A stretch of 64,000 bases of DNA from Phreatobacter oligotrophus. GTDB lineage: Bacteria > Pseudomonadota > Alphaproteobacteria > Rhizobiales > Phreatobacteraceae. The notes beneath the pieces are model-generated. The model was not told the DNA's origin. It saw nothing but the letters and a program-made list of their open reading frames with translations, and made no database searches. Below are positions 11,611-20,095 of this stretch, in pieces (positions within the stretch are counted from its first letter, which is position 1; the number at the start of each line of letters is the position of its first letter). The position numbers and the translations under genes were made by a program. Location of the stretch: positions 62,001-126,000 of the forward strand of contig NZ_PZZL01000009.1 of the NCBI RefSeq assembly GCF_003046185.1, in the 5' to 3' direction.

Positions 11611-12990
11611 TCATGCGGCGGCTGTCGCGGGCTGTCGCCGACGGTCGCCGGCCGCCGCCATGAAGGCTGCGCCGAGCTTTGCCAGGGAGGCGTCCGCCCC
11701 GCGCCGGCCGATCAGCGTGATACCGGCCGGCAGGCCGTCGCCGCGGAACGGGCCGGGCACGGCGAGGGCCGCAAGGTCCAGCAGGTTGACGAAGTTGGTA
11801 TAGGTGCCGAGGCGGCTGTTCGGCCCGATGGGATCGGCGGCGAGGTCCGCGAGCGTCGGGAAGATGGGCGCAGTCGGCACGGCGATGACGTCGACGCTCT
11901 CCCACACGGCTTCGCAGGTCCGTCGCAGCTCGGCGAGCCTGTAGAGCCCCTCGAAGGCATCGGTGGCGGAGAAACGCTCGGCGGCGCCGACGATCTGTCG
12001 CGTCACCGGATGAACGTCGTCGGCATTGGTGGCGAGAAAGGCGCGCATGGCGGCGTGGCGTTCGGCGACCCACGGGCCGTCGTAGAGCAGCTTGGCCACG
12101 GCGAAGAACGGCGTCAGGTCGATCTCGCTGGTCGCGGAGGCGAGCGGGCGCAGGACGCCCAGCGCCGCGTCATAGGCGCCAGCCATGGCACTGTCGCCGA
12201 AGAACAGGCGGTCGGCTGCGCGCGGCAGGCCGACGCGTGTGGGGAGGGCGGCCGTCTCTGTCGTGTCGGCGACGATGGGGCGTGAGAAGGCGTCCTCGGC
12301 ATCTAGGCCGCGCATCACCGCATAGGCGAGGAAGGCGTCGGCGACGTCATGGGCGAAGACGGAGACGCAATCGAGCGTCCGGCAGGCCGGCAGCACACCG
12401 CGCGTCGAGATCGCGCCCACCGAGGGCTTCAGCCCGACGAGGTCGTTGAGCCCGGCCGGCACACGGCCCGAGCCGGCCGTGTCGGTGCCGAGCGACAGCG
12501 CCACGATGCCCTGCGCCACCGCGACCGCCGAGCCCGAGCTCGAGCCGCCGGGTACACGGGCGGGGTCGAACGCGTTGCGCGGCACCGGATAGGGTGAGCG
12601 CACGCCGACGAGGCCGGTGGCGAACTGGTCGAGATTGGTCTTGCCGATGACGATGGCGCCGGCGGCGATCAGCTTCTCGACCGCCGTGGCGGAGCGCGCC
12701 GGGACGAAGGAGAAGGCCGGGCAGGCCGCTGTGGTCGGCAGGCCGGCCACGTCGATGTTGTCCTTCACCGCGACCGGGATGCCCCAGAGCGGATAGCGCG
12801 CCGGATCGAAGGCGGGCAGGCGCGCGGCCTCCGCAACGACGTCCCCCTCCGGCCTCAGATGAATGAAGATGCCGGGGTCGCCGACGGCGGCAATGCGCGC
12901 ATAGACGTCGGCCATCACCGCGGCGACCGGCGTGCCGCGGCGATAGGCGTCATGAAGGGTGGAAACCGTCGGTGCTGCTGGCGAAGGCAT
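11611..12990 (-). CDS. atzF: allophanate hydrolase amidase half (AtzF-like)
   Basis: 459 residues, an amidase-signature enzyme. The Ser-cisSer-Lys triad is visible as Lys in AVKDNIDVAGLPTT (about residue 75) and the serines in PGGSSSGSAVAVA (about 150) and GTDTAGSGRVPAG. The last block and GLKPSVG fit AtzF/DUR1-type allophanate hydrolases, which convert allophanate to ammonium and CO2. The usual C-terminal domain is absent and encoded by the next gene. The start at 12990 was chosen because a sigma-54 promoter lies 28-43 bp upstream. General amidase is the alternative. Confidence 0.8.
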   Translation of the reverse strand: MPSPAAPTVSTLHDAYRRGTPVAAVMADVYARIAAVGDPGIFIHLRPEGDVVAEAARLPAFDPARYPLWGIPVAVKDNIDVAGLPTTAACPAFSFVPARSATAVEKLIAAGAIVIGKTNLDQFATGLVGVRSPYPVPRNAFDPARVPGGSSSGSAVAVAQGIVALSLGTDTAGSGRVPAGLNDLVGLKPSVGAISTRGVLPACRTLDCVSVFAHDVADAFLAYAVMRGLDAEDAFSRPIVADTTETAALPTRVGLPRAADRLFFGDSAMAGAYDAALGVLRPLASATSEIDLTPFFAVAKLLYDGPWVAERHAAMRAFLATNADDVHPVTRQIVGAAERFSATDAFEGLYRLAELRRTCEAVWESVDVIAVPTAPIFPTLADLAADPIGPNSRLGTYTNFVNLLDLAALAVPGPFRGDGLPAGITLIGRRGADASLAKLGAAFMAAAGDRRRQPATAAA

Positions 12991-13017
12991 GATCCTGCTC
13001 GTGCTGGACCCTGCCAC

Positions 13018-13033
13018 GCAACGGCCGTGCCAA
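13018..13033 (-). promoter_or_regulatory. sigma-54 promoter before the allophanate hydrolase operon
   Basis: Read on the minus strand this is TTGGCACG-N4-TTGC, a match to the sigma-54 (RpoN) -24/-12 consensus with exact spacing. The predicted start of transcription is about 10-12 bases downstream, just before the amidase ATG at 12990. Sigma-54 with NtrC is the standard nitrogen-limitation switch. No clear NtrC box was found upstream by eye. Confidence 0.65.
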
Positions 13034-13162
13034 AGAGCGGAACGCCAGCCGCGGCGACCATACCCACCGGGATGGCGGGATAATTCTCGCCGCAACGCGC
13101 TGAAACGATAAAGAAAACACGAGAAGGCTACGCCGCAGGCAGCCAGGAGCTGGGGGCGGACA

Positions 13163-13174
13163 ATTGTATGCAAT
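13163..13174. promoter_or_regulatory. putative GntR-family operator
   Basis: ATTGTATGCAAT is a near-perfect 12-bp palindrome in the 228-bp gap between the gntR stop and the amidase start. FCD-type GntR proteins often bind ATTGTATACAAT-like sites. The site lies about 140 bp upstream of the sigma-54 promoter, so it could affect a second promoter or loop formation. Confidence 0.45.
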
Positions 13175-13218
13175 GCCGGTTACAGCAGGCGATACTGCCT
13201 AATAAGTAAGCAAATGCC

Positions 13219-13902
13219 TCATGTCGGGCCGAGAGCGACGATCGTCTCCCAGGCCCGGGCGGAGAGCCCGATATGGTCGCGCATGGCCGCGGCGGCGCGC
13301 TCGGCATCGCCGCGCTGGATCGCCTGGACCACCTGGTCGTGCTCGTGGTGCGAGCGGGCGAGGCGGTCCCGCCCCTCGAACTGCGCGCGCCGGAAGGGCG
13401 CGAGGCGTCGCCGCGTCGCCGAGGCCATCTCGGCGAGATAAGTGTTGTGCGAGCCACGATAGATGGTGACGTGGAAGGTGATGTTGGCGGCGCTATAGGC
13501 GTCGAGGTCGCCATCGTGGACGAGCCGCGCCATGGCGCGGTGCAACTCCTCCAGTCCGGCGCGTTCGGCGCGATCCATCTTCACCGCGCAGAGTCCGGCC
13601 GCTACCCCCTCGAGCTCGCCCATCACCGCGAACATGTCGCGCAGCTGGTCATGATCGGGCTTGGCGACGACGGCGCCCCGATGTGGCCGGATATCGACAA
13701 GCCCGGAGGAGGACAGCTGCCGCAGCGCCTCGCGCACCGGCGTGCGCGACACCGAGAACTCCGCCGCGATCTGCGCCTCGTCCAGCGGCGCGCCCGGCTT
13801 GAGGCGGCCGGAGACGATGGCCTCGGCGAGCCGGGTTTGCAGTTCTTCGGAGCGGGTGTTGCGGCCGCGCGGGGCGAGCGGAATGTCGGTCATCGCGTGC
13901 AT
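13219..13902 (-). CDS. GntR family (FadR/FCD subfamily) transcriptional regulator
   Basis: 227 residues. The winged helix-turn-helix covers about residues 18-85 (FSVSRTPVREALRQLSSSGLV), followed by an all-helical FCD ligand domain with its metal-binding His/Asp pattern (DAYSAANITFHVTIY, SHHEHDQVV). It probably senses a small organic acid or amide and controls the allophanate-hydrolase/ABC genes downstream. Its ATG shares one base with the stop of the DUF2125 gene; an alternative start is MTDIPLAP at 13893. Confidence 0.88.
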   Translation of the reverse strand: MHAMTDIPLAPRGRNTRSEELQTRLAEAIVSGRLKPGAPLDEAQIAAEFSVSRTPVREALRQLSSSGLVDIRPHRGAVVAKPDHDQLRDMFAVMGELEGVAAGLCAVKMDRAERAGLEELHRAMARLVHDGDLDAYSAANITFHVTIYRGSHNTYLAEMASATRRRLAPFRRAQFEGRDRLARSHHEHDQVVQAIQRGDAERAAAAMRDHIGLSARAWETIVALGPT

Positions 13903-14891
13903 CAGGGCAGGAGGGCCGGCAGACCGATCCGCAGCGGCCCGATCTGCAGCCGCCCGTCCGTGGCGCGAAGGGTGAAGAGACGTCCGTTGCGACCCTCCAC
14001 CTCGGTGGGCCGGCTCGCCATGGTGATGGCGCCTGCAGCCAGCGGGCCGAGATTGGCGGTGACGCCCGTCGCCTGAAGCACCTGCTCCAGGTTCACGGCG
14101 CGCAGTTCGATCTCGCCGTCAGGACGCCCGTCGGGCGTCAGCCGGACATTGCCCTTGGCGACGGCCAGCGCCTGGCCCTGGACGAGGCGCAGCAGCACGA
14201 GTTCGACCGCGCCACCGGCCGCCACCCACTGGCGCAGCGGCAGCGGCTGCGGCCGGCTGGCGTTGCGCAGCAGCTTGCGTGCGACGAACTGGATCTCGGC
14301 GTCCACCGGCGCCATGGGCCGCAGGCCGAAGCTCGCGGCGTTGAATTTGGCCACGACATCGACGCTGACCGGATCGCCGCGGTTCGGGCGGGTGTGGAAC
14401 TCCGCGCGCGGCGTCTTCACCAGCACCGCACCGTCGCGCACCACTTCGAGGTCGTCGATGACGACGCTCGAACTGTCGTAGCCGCCGATGGCGAGTTGGG
14501 CCGAGGCCTGGGCGAGGCGCCACGTGGCACGCGTCACGGAGGGGTCGCCCTCGGTCACCACGGTCATCGGGCCGGTCCATTCGGAGATGACGTGGCCGGG
14601 GCTCCAGATCTGCGAGACGACCTTGAGCCGCTCGAAGCGATAGGTCTGGTAGGGCCGCGCCTCATCGCGCAACTCCACCGTCGGCTTCACGCAGGTGATC
14701 TCCATGCGGAACGGATAGCCGCCGCTGCTACGTTCGCCGCAGGTGATGACGCGGCCATTGGCGGCCTCGGCCGTCAGCCAGCGCTGGATGGCATCCTCGG
14801 CGCGCCCGGCGCCCCAGGACCAGATGGCGCTCCAGGCGCCAATGGCGAGGGCGACGATGATCACGGGAATCGCGAAGGTCCTGAAACGCAT
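13902..14891 (-). CDS. DUF2125 domain-containing protein
   Basis: 329 residues. An N-terminal membrane anchor or signal (about residues 5-28) is followed by WLTAEAANGRVITCGERSSGGYPFRMEITC, the diagnostic start of DUF2125, with two conserved cysteines. The remainder is beta-rich, like periplasmic membrane-anchored proteins. The function of the family is unknown. It is divergent from the ChaC-like gene and its stop overlaps the gntR start by one base. Confidence 0.85.
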   Translation of the reverse strand: MRFRTFAIPVIIVALAIGAWSAIWSWGAGRAEDAIQRWLTAEAANGRVITCGERSSGGYPFRMEITCVKPTVELRDEARPYQTYRFERLKVVSQIWSPGHVISEWTGPMTVVTEGDPSVTRATWRLAQASAQLAIGGYDSSSVVIDDLEVVRDGAVLVKTPRAEFHTRPNRGDPVSVDVVAKFNAASFGLRPMAPVDAEIQFVARKLLRNASRPQPLPLRQWVAAGGAVELVLLRLVQGQALAVAKGNVRLTPDGRPDGEIELRAVNLEQVLQATGVTANLGPLAAGAITMASRPTEVEGRNGRLFTLRATDGRLQIGPLRIGLPALLP

Positions 14892-14975
14892 GGGGCTCCG
14901 TCCGGAAGGCTGCTTGCGCGGGCAGGGCAGCGTCTATAGCAGAACCGCTGCGCCCCGTCCCTCCTGGCACATGGC

Positions 14976-15509
14976 ATGGAACAGCAATCCGGCGATCTCT
15001 GGGTTTTCGGCTATGGCTCGCTCATGTGGCGGCCCGGCTTCGACTTCGTCGAGCGCTGGCCGGCCCGCCTGATCGGCCTCCATCGCTCGCTCTGCGTCTA
15101 TTCGCACCATCACCGCGGCACGCCGGAAAAGCCCGGCCTGGTGCTCGGTCTCGATCGTGGCGGCGCCTGCCGCGGCATGGCCTTCCGCGTCGAGGCGGCA
15201 ACAGCCGGGGCCACCATCGCCTATCTGCGTGAGCGCGAGCAGGTGACCTCCGTCTATATCGAGGCCTGGCGGAACGTCACGCTGGAACGTCCCGATGGCG
15301 CGCGGGTCAGGGCGCTGACCTATCTCGTTGATCGCGGCCATCCCCAGTATGCCGGCCGCCTCGACCGCGAGCGGCAGCTGCACATGGTCCGGCAGGGCCA
15401 TGGCCATTCCGGCGCCAATCCGGACTACGTGGTCAATACGGTGAAGGCTATCGAGGATCTCGGCTTCCGCGACGCCGACCTGCACTGGCTCGCCGCGCAG
15501 CTGCGCTGA
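14976..15509 (+). CDS. ChaC-like gamma-glutamylcyclotransferase
   Basis: 177 residues. VFGYGSLMWRPGF near the N-terminus is the substrate-binding YGSL signature of ChaC enzymes, and the acidic REREQV block near residue 87 should hold the catalytic Glu. ChaC proteins cleave glutathione to 5-oxoproline and Cys-Gly in the cytosol. Length and motifs are complete. It is convergent with the UbiH-family gene, with no base between the two stop codons. Confidence 0.9.
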   Translation: MEQQSGDLWVFGYGSLMWRPGFDFVERWPARLIGLHRSLCVYSHHHRGTPEKPGLVLGLDRGGACRGMAFRVEAATAGATIAYLREREQVTSVYIEAWRNVTLERPDGARVRALTYLVDRGHPQYAGRLDRERQLHMVRQGHGHSGANPDYVVNTVKAIEDLGFRDADLHWLAAQLR

Positions 15510-16748
15510 TCAGGGCAGCTGGCCGCGCAACAGCTTCGGGACGTCGCCGACGATGCCAGCGGCCTGGCGCATGAAGAAGCCCTTGAGGCCCGGCATCCGG
15601 TCGACCAGACCGAGGCCGAGATCGCGCACGAAGCGCAGCGGCTGCGAGCCGTTGGAGAACAGGCGGTTCAGTCCGTCCGTCGTCGCCCCCATCAGGGCCG
15701 TGTCGAAGCGCCGCCAGCGCTGGTAGCGGGCGAGCACGTCGGCAGCGCCGTGGTCGAGGCCGAGCCGGGCCGCGTCGGCGACGCATTCGACCAGTGCCGC
15801 CACGTCGCGGAAACCCATGTTGATGCCCTGGCCGGCGATCGGGTGGATGACATGGGCGGCATCGCCGACGAGAGCGAGCCGCGGCCCGACGAAGTCGCGC
15901 GCCACCTGCAGTTTCAGCGGATAGGCAGCGGGCTTGTCGAGCACCGTGACCGCGCCCAGCTTGTGGCCGAAGCGGCTTTCGAGCTCGTCCTGGAAGAGTT
16001 CGCGCGGCAGGCGGCAGAGCCGCTCCGCCCGGCCCGTTTCCTCGGTCCAGACAATGGACGAGCGCCGGCCGGTGAGCGGCAGGATGGCAAAAGGTCCGGC
16101 GGGCAGGAAATGCTCTTCCGCCCGGCCTTCATGGTCGTATTCGTGAGACACGGTGCAGACGACACCGGACTGGCCATAGTCCCAGCCGACGGTGCGGATG
16201 CCGGCCATCTCGCGGATGCGCGAGCGGCCACCGTCGCAGGCGACCAGCAGCGGCGTCTCGACCACGGTGCCATTGGCGAGGGTCACGCGGGTGACACCGT
16301 CCTCCGCCTCGAAACTGGTGACCGTCGAGGCGATCATGCCGACGCCCAGCTCCTTGGCGCGGTCCCAGAGCGCGCCGGTGACGGTGGCGTTCGGCGCCAT
16401 ATGGGCGAAGGGCTCGCCGGGTGCGATCTCGCCGGCGAAGGTGAGGAAGACCGGCCGCACCACGTCCATCGTGCGGCTGTCGGTGACCACCATGTCGAGG
16501 ATCGGCTGGGCCTGCGGAGCAATGGCGTCCCAGACCCCGGTGGCCTCGAACATCCGGCGCGCCGCTGCGGCGAAGGCCGAGGCCCGGCCCTGATCGGCGG
16601 GCGCGGTTGCGATGGCGGGGTCGACCACATGGACCGCAAAGCCCCGCCCCAGGGCGGTCTTGAGGGCCATGGCCAGCGACAGGCCGGCAAGGCCCCCGCC
16701 GGCGATGAGGACGGAGCTGCGCTCGGCGGCAGAAACGGGTTCGGTCAT
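15510..16748 (-). CDS. UbiH/UbiF/COQ6-family FAD monooxygenase
   Basis: 412 residues. It has the FAD-binding motif GGGLAGLSLA near residue 17, the ACDGGRSRIRE middle motif near 170, and GDAAHVIHPIAGQGINMGFRD near 290, which are diagnostic of the UbiH/COQ6 hydroxylase family. It adds a hydroxyl to the ring of a ubiquinone precursor at the membrane. Which ring position it acts on cannot be assigned from sequence alone. ubiG lies about 1 kb away on the same strand. Confidence 0.9.
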   Translation of the reverse strand: MTEPVSAAERSSVLIAGGGLAGLSLAMALKTALGRGFAVHVVDPAIATAPADQGRASAFAAAARRMFEATGVWDAIAPQAQPILDMVVTDSRTMDVVRPVFLTFAGEIAPGEPFAHMAPNATVTGALWDRAKELGVGMIASTVTSFEAEDGVTRVTLANGTVVETPLLVACDGGRSRIREMAGIRTVGWDYGQSGVVCTVSHEYDHEGRAEEHFLPAGPFAILPLTGRRSSIVWTEETGRAERLCRLPRELFQDELESRFGHKLGAVTVLDKPAAYPLKLQVARDFVGPRLALVGDAAHVIHPIAGQGINMGFRDVAALVECVADAARLGLDHGAADVLARYQRWRRFDTALMGATTDGLNRLFSNGSQPLRFVRDLGLGLVDRMPGLKGFFMRQAAGIVGDVPKLLRGQLP

Positions 16749-16972
16749 GGCGGCAATCTAGCCCAGCCAGCGTCCACAGGGAAATCCGACGCGGCGATCC
16801 TCGCCGCGCATCCTGTCAACGCAATGGCAGTCCCGATGGATCACATCGAGCAGCCCGCGGCATGACCGCTTCGGCGCGGGCGCATGAGCGCGAGACAGTC
16901 TTCAGGCAAAAGAACGATGCTGCCCGGACGATAACGATCGGGCGGTATCAGGTGGCCGTCTGGAGGGAGCTA

Positions 16973-17188
16973 TCAGCCGCGAACGGCCAGGTTTACCGCC
17001 TTCGGTCCCTTGCCCCGCTTGTCGGGCTCCAGTTCGAACGACAGCTTCTGCCCCTCGGCAAGGCTCGCCAGTCCCGACCTCTGGACAGCGGAAATATGGA
17101 CGAAAATGTCCTTGCCGCCATCGTCGGGTTTGATGAAGCCATAGCCTTTCTCGGTGTTGAAGAACTTGACGGTCCCCGTCATCGACAT
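16973..17188 (-). CDS. cold shock domain protein
   Basis: 71 residues from the ATG at 17188, chosen because GGAAAGG lies nine bases upstream and CSPs begin near [12 protein letters not shown]1 (KGYGFIKP) and RNP2 (DIFVHISAV) are intact, giving a five-stranded nucleic-acid-binding barrel. It probably acts as an RNA chaperone in the cytosol. It stands alone. Confidence 0.93.
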   Translation of the reverse strand: MSMTGTVKFFNTEKGYGFIKPDDGGKDIFVHISAVQRSGLASLAEGQKLSFELEPDKRGKGPKAVNLAVRG

Positions 17189-17383
17189 GCCGGTCAGCCT
17201 TTCCGTATGCACTGCCGGTTCCGCACGATTGCGAACCTGCTCGGGCTCCTGATCAGGAATATCCGCGATGGTTCGCTCCCCTCGCGGGTAAGCTGGCCAT
17301 CGCCAGATCCTTGCCGCCCGGATCTGAGAGCCAAAAGAAGCGTAACAAGGAATTTTCTGGATGCACAGCCCCCATCTGCTTGA

Positions 17384-17701
17384 TCAGCAGTGGTTTCCCT
17401 GCGTCAAGAACGCCGTTCTGTTGGGCCGCAAAGAAGAGGTGGCGCAAGGCACCGGCGATATACGCCACGTTGTAACGTTTTCGTCGGTTGTACAGATGGC
17501 GAGGCGCTCGCCGCCGGGAGTCTTGAGGCAAATTGTCTCTCCCACGAGCCAGCTTTTGCCCGCCGCCCGGCAGGTGCAGGGGGGCAGGCTCACGGGAGGG
17601 CCGGGGGTGAAGGGCTGGCGCTGGGGCGCAGGTTGGTCCTGCGCGGCCAGAGGCTGACCCACGCTGACGACGGCGAGAAGGACAAGGGCCGCGCGACGCA
17701 T
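17384..17701 (-). CDS. small secreted cysteine-containing hypothetical protein
   Basis: 105 residues with a clear signal peptide ending LAAQD. A Pro-rich stretch follows, then a compact region CTCRAAGKSW with five further conserved-looking Cys, Trp and Gly positions. Six cysteines in the mature part suggest disulfides in the periplasm. I recognise this as a rhizobial hypothetical family but know no function for it. It lies downstream of ubiG on the same strand with 49 bp between. Confidence 0.65.
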   Translation of the reverse strand: MRRAALVLLAVVSVGQPLAAQDQPAPQRQPFTPGPPVSLPPCTCRAAGKSWLVGETICLKTPGGERLAICTTDENVTTWRISPVPCATSSLRPNRTAFLTQGNHC

Positions 17702-17750
17702 GGCCGAAGGCTAGCAGGGCGGCGCGCCCTGTCCAGCGGCAGGATGGGCC

Positions 17751-18575
17751 TCAGCCCGCCCGATGCGCCGTCACCATGTAATTGACCTGGAGATCCGGGG
17801 TCTCCACCCAGCGGTCGCGCAGCACGTCGTAGCGGACGCCCTTGCGGTCCACCACGGTGAGGCCATTGTCGGCCATGGCAACCGCCAGTTCCTCGGGGGT
17901 GACGAACTTGTCCCATTCGTGGGTGCCGCGCGGCAGCCAGCGCAGGATGTACTCGGCCCCGACGATGGCGAGCGCGTAGCTCTTCATGGTGCGGTTGATG
18001 GTTGCCATGACGAGCAGGCCACCCGGCTTCACCAGACGCGAGCAGGCCCCGACAAAGAGCGGCACGTCCGCCACATGCTCCACCACCTCCATGGCGAGGA
18101 CCACGTCGAAGCTCTCGCCGGCCGCGGCGAGCTCCTCCGCCGTCGTGCAGCGATAGTCGATGGAAAGACCCGAGGTCTTGGCATGCAGGCGCGCCGTCTC
18201 GACATTGGTCCGTGCCGGGTCGATGCCGGTCACCTCCGCGCCCATGCGCGCCAGCGGCTCGCAGAGCAGGCCGCCGCCGCAGCCGATGTCGAGGACGGAG
18301 AGACCTGACAGGGCATCCACGGCCTCGCGCGACCGGCCAAAGGTGGCGCAGGCCTGCTCGCGGATATGGGCGAGACGGACCGGATTGAACTTGTGGAGGA
18401 TCCCCATCTTGCCCGAGGGGTTCCACCACTCGCTGGCGAGGCGCGAGAACTTGTCGACCTCGATCGGATCGAGTGTCGAGCTGCCGGCGGCCCCCTGCGT
18501 GGCGCCGCCCTGGCGCGCTTCCGTCTTCAGGTCGGTGTCGGTTGGTCGGGTGTCGGTCGCGGTCATCGGTGCCAT
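17751..18575 (-). CDS. ubiG: ubiquinone biosynthesis O-methyltransferase UbiG
   Basis: 274 residues from the ATG at 18575 (18566 is also possible). After a variable N-terminus, VDKFSRLASEWWNP and HKFNPVRLAHI are hallmark UbiG blocks. The SAM-binding loop VLDIGCGGGLLCEPLA is near residue 85. It performs both O-methylations of ubiquinone synthesis. It is divergent from lysC with about 117 bp between, an arrangement common in Alphaproteobacteria. Confidence 0.95.
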   Translation of the reverse strand: MAPMTATDTRPTDTDLKTEARQGGATQGAAGSSTLDPIEVDKFSRLASEWWNPSGKMGILHKFNPVRLAHIREQACATFGRSREAVDALSGLSVLDIGCGGGLLCEPLARMGAEVTGIDPARTNVETARLHAKTSGLSIDYRCTTAEELAAAGESFDVVLAMEVVEHVADVPLFVGACSRLVKPGGLLVMATINRTMKSYALAIVGAEYILRWLPRGTHEWDKFVTPEELAVAMADNGLTVVDRKGVRYDVLRDRWVETPDLQVNYMVTAHRAG

Positions 18576-18692
18576 GTCCCGGGGCCATCGGAAATGCCGA
18601 CGGCCTGTCCGTTGCCTTACATCCCTTCGGCCGTTATGCATACGCGCCTTTTTGACCCAAGGGGGCGCCACGGGCGCCGGATCGCTCTCACC

Positions 18693-19931
18693 ATGCCTCG
18701 TCTCGTGATGAAGTTCGGCGGCACTTCCGTCGCCACTGTCGACCGCATCAAGAACGTCGCGCGTCATGTGAAACGCGAGGTCGAGGCCGGCTATCAGGTG
18801 GCTGTCGTCGTCTCCGCCATGTCCGGCAAGACCAACGAGCTGGTGGCCTGGTGCAAGGAGGCCGCCCCGCTTTATGACCTCGCTGAGTACGATACGGTTG
18901 TTGCTTCCGGCGAGCAGGTGACCTCCGGCCTCCTTGCCGTCGTGCTCAATGCCATGGGCATCAAGGCGCGATCCTGGCAGGGGTGGCAGATCCCGATCCT
19001 CACCGACGAGGCTCATTCGGTCGCGCGCATCGCCGACATTCCCTCGGCCAATCTCGACGCGGCCTTCGCCAAGGGCGAGGTCGCTGTCATCTCTGGTTTC
19101 CAGGGCATCACCCGCGAGAGCGGCCGCATTGCGACGCTCGGTCGCGGCGGGTCGGACACCTCGGCCGTGGCCATTGCCGCCGCCATCCGTGCCGAGCGCT
19201 GCGACATCTACACCGACGTCGACGGCGTCTACACCACCGACCCGCGCATCGTCCCGAAGGCGAAGCGCCTCGACAAGGTCGGCTTCGAGGAAATGCTGGA
19301 AATGGCGTCCCTTGGCTCGAAGGTGCTGCAGGTGCGCTCGGTCGAGCTCTCGATGATCCATGGGGTGCGCACCTATGTGCGCTCGTCCTTCGACGACCCC
19401 GAGACCCCGCAACTTGGCACTCTCATCTGCGACGAGGAGGAAATCGTGGAAAAGCAGGTCGTGACCGGCATCGCCTTCTCCAAGGACGAGGCGCAGGTGA
19501 GCGTGCGCGCCGTCGCCGACAAGCCGGGCGTCGCGGCCGCCATCTTCGGTCCCCTCGCCGAGGCCAATATCAATGTCGACATGATCGTGCAGAACGTCTC
19601 GGCCGACGGCGCGACCACCGACATCACCTTCACGTGTCCGGGGGCCGACCTTGAGCGCGCCCGCCACGTCCTGATGGACGCCAAGGAGGCCGTCGGCTTC
19701 AAGTCCATCGAGACCGCCTCTGACGTCGTGAAGGTGTCCTGCATTGGTGTCGGCATGCGCTCCCATGCGGGCGTCGCTGCGCGCGCCTTCAAGGCGCTGG
19801 CGGAAAAGGGCATCAACATCCGCGCCATTACCACCTCCGAGATCAAGTTCTCGGTGCTGATCGACGCGGCCTATACCGAACTCGCTGCCCGCACGCTGCA
19901 CACCCTCTACGGCCTCGACAAGCCGAACTGA
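18693..19931 (+). CDS. lysC: aspartate kinase
   Basis: 412 residues. KFGGTSVA starts the kinase domain. GRGGSDTSAVA and the TDVDGVYTTDPR loop are the ATP/Asp-binding parts. Two ACT domains at the C-terminus (about 270-410) give feedback control by lysine/threonine. It commits aspartate to lysine, threonine and methionine synthesis, and dapF in the same window serves the lysine/peptidoglycan branch. First gene of the conserved lysC-ptsP-prfA-prmC order. Confidence 0.97.
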   Translation: MPRLVMKFGGTSVATVDRIKNVARHVKREVEAGYQVAVVVSAMSGKTNELVAWCKEAAPLYDLAEYDTVVASGEQVTSGLLAVVLNAMGIKARSWQGWQIPILTDEAHSVARIADIPSANLDAAFAKGEVAVISGFQGITRESGRIATLGRGGSDTSAVAIAAAIRAERCDIYTDVDGVYTTDPRIVPKAKRLDKVGFEEMLEMASLGSKVLQVRSVELSMIHGVRTYVRSSFDDPETPQLGTLICDEEEIVEKQVVTGIAFSKDEAQVSVRAVADKPGVAAAIFGPLAEANINVDMIVQNVSADGATTDITFTCPGADLERARHVLMDAKEAVGFKSIETASDVVKVSCIGVGMRSHAGVAARAFKALAEKGINIRAITTSEIKFSVLIDAAYTELAARTLHTLYGLDKPN

Positions 19932-20095
19932 CGAACGGGCCGCCGCCGTCCCGTGTGGCGTGTGAATGATGCAACCACAGGCTGCTTTGTCGTCGCCTTT
20001 GCAAACCGGCAGCGGCGCCCTTAATGGTGGTTCTGCGGCGGAGGCCCGCCGCATCGTCGCCCAACCGGGGCTTGATCGCCCCAGACCCTGACCTC

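Noticed and set aside
18576-20054. N-terminal extension of the ubiG frame across lysC
   Set aside because: UbiG homology begins after 18575, and the extension lies antisense over lysC.
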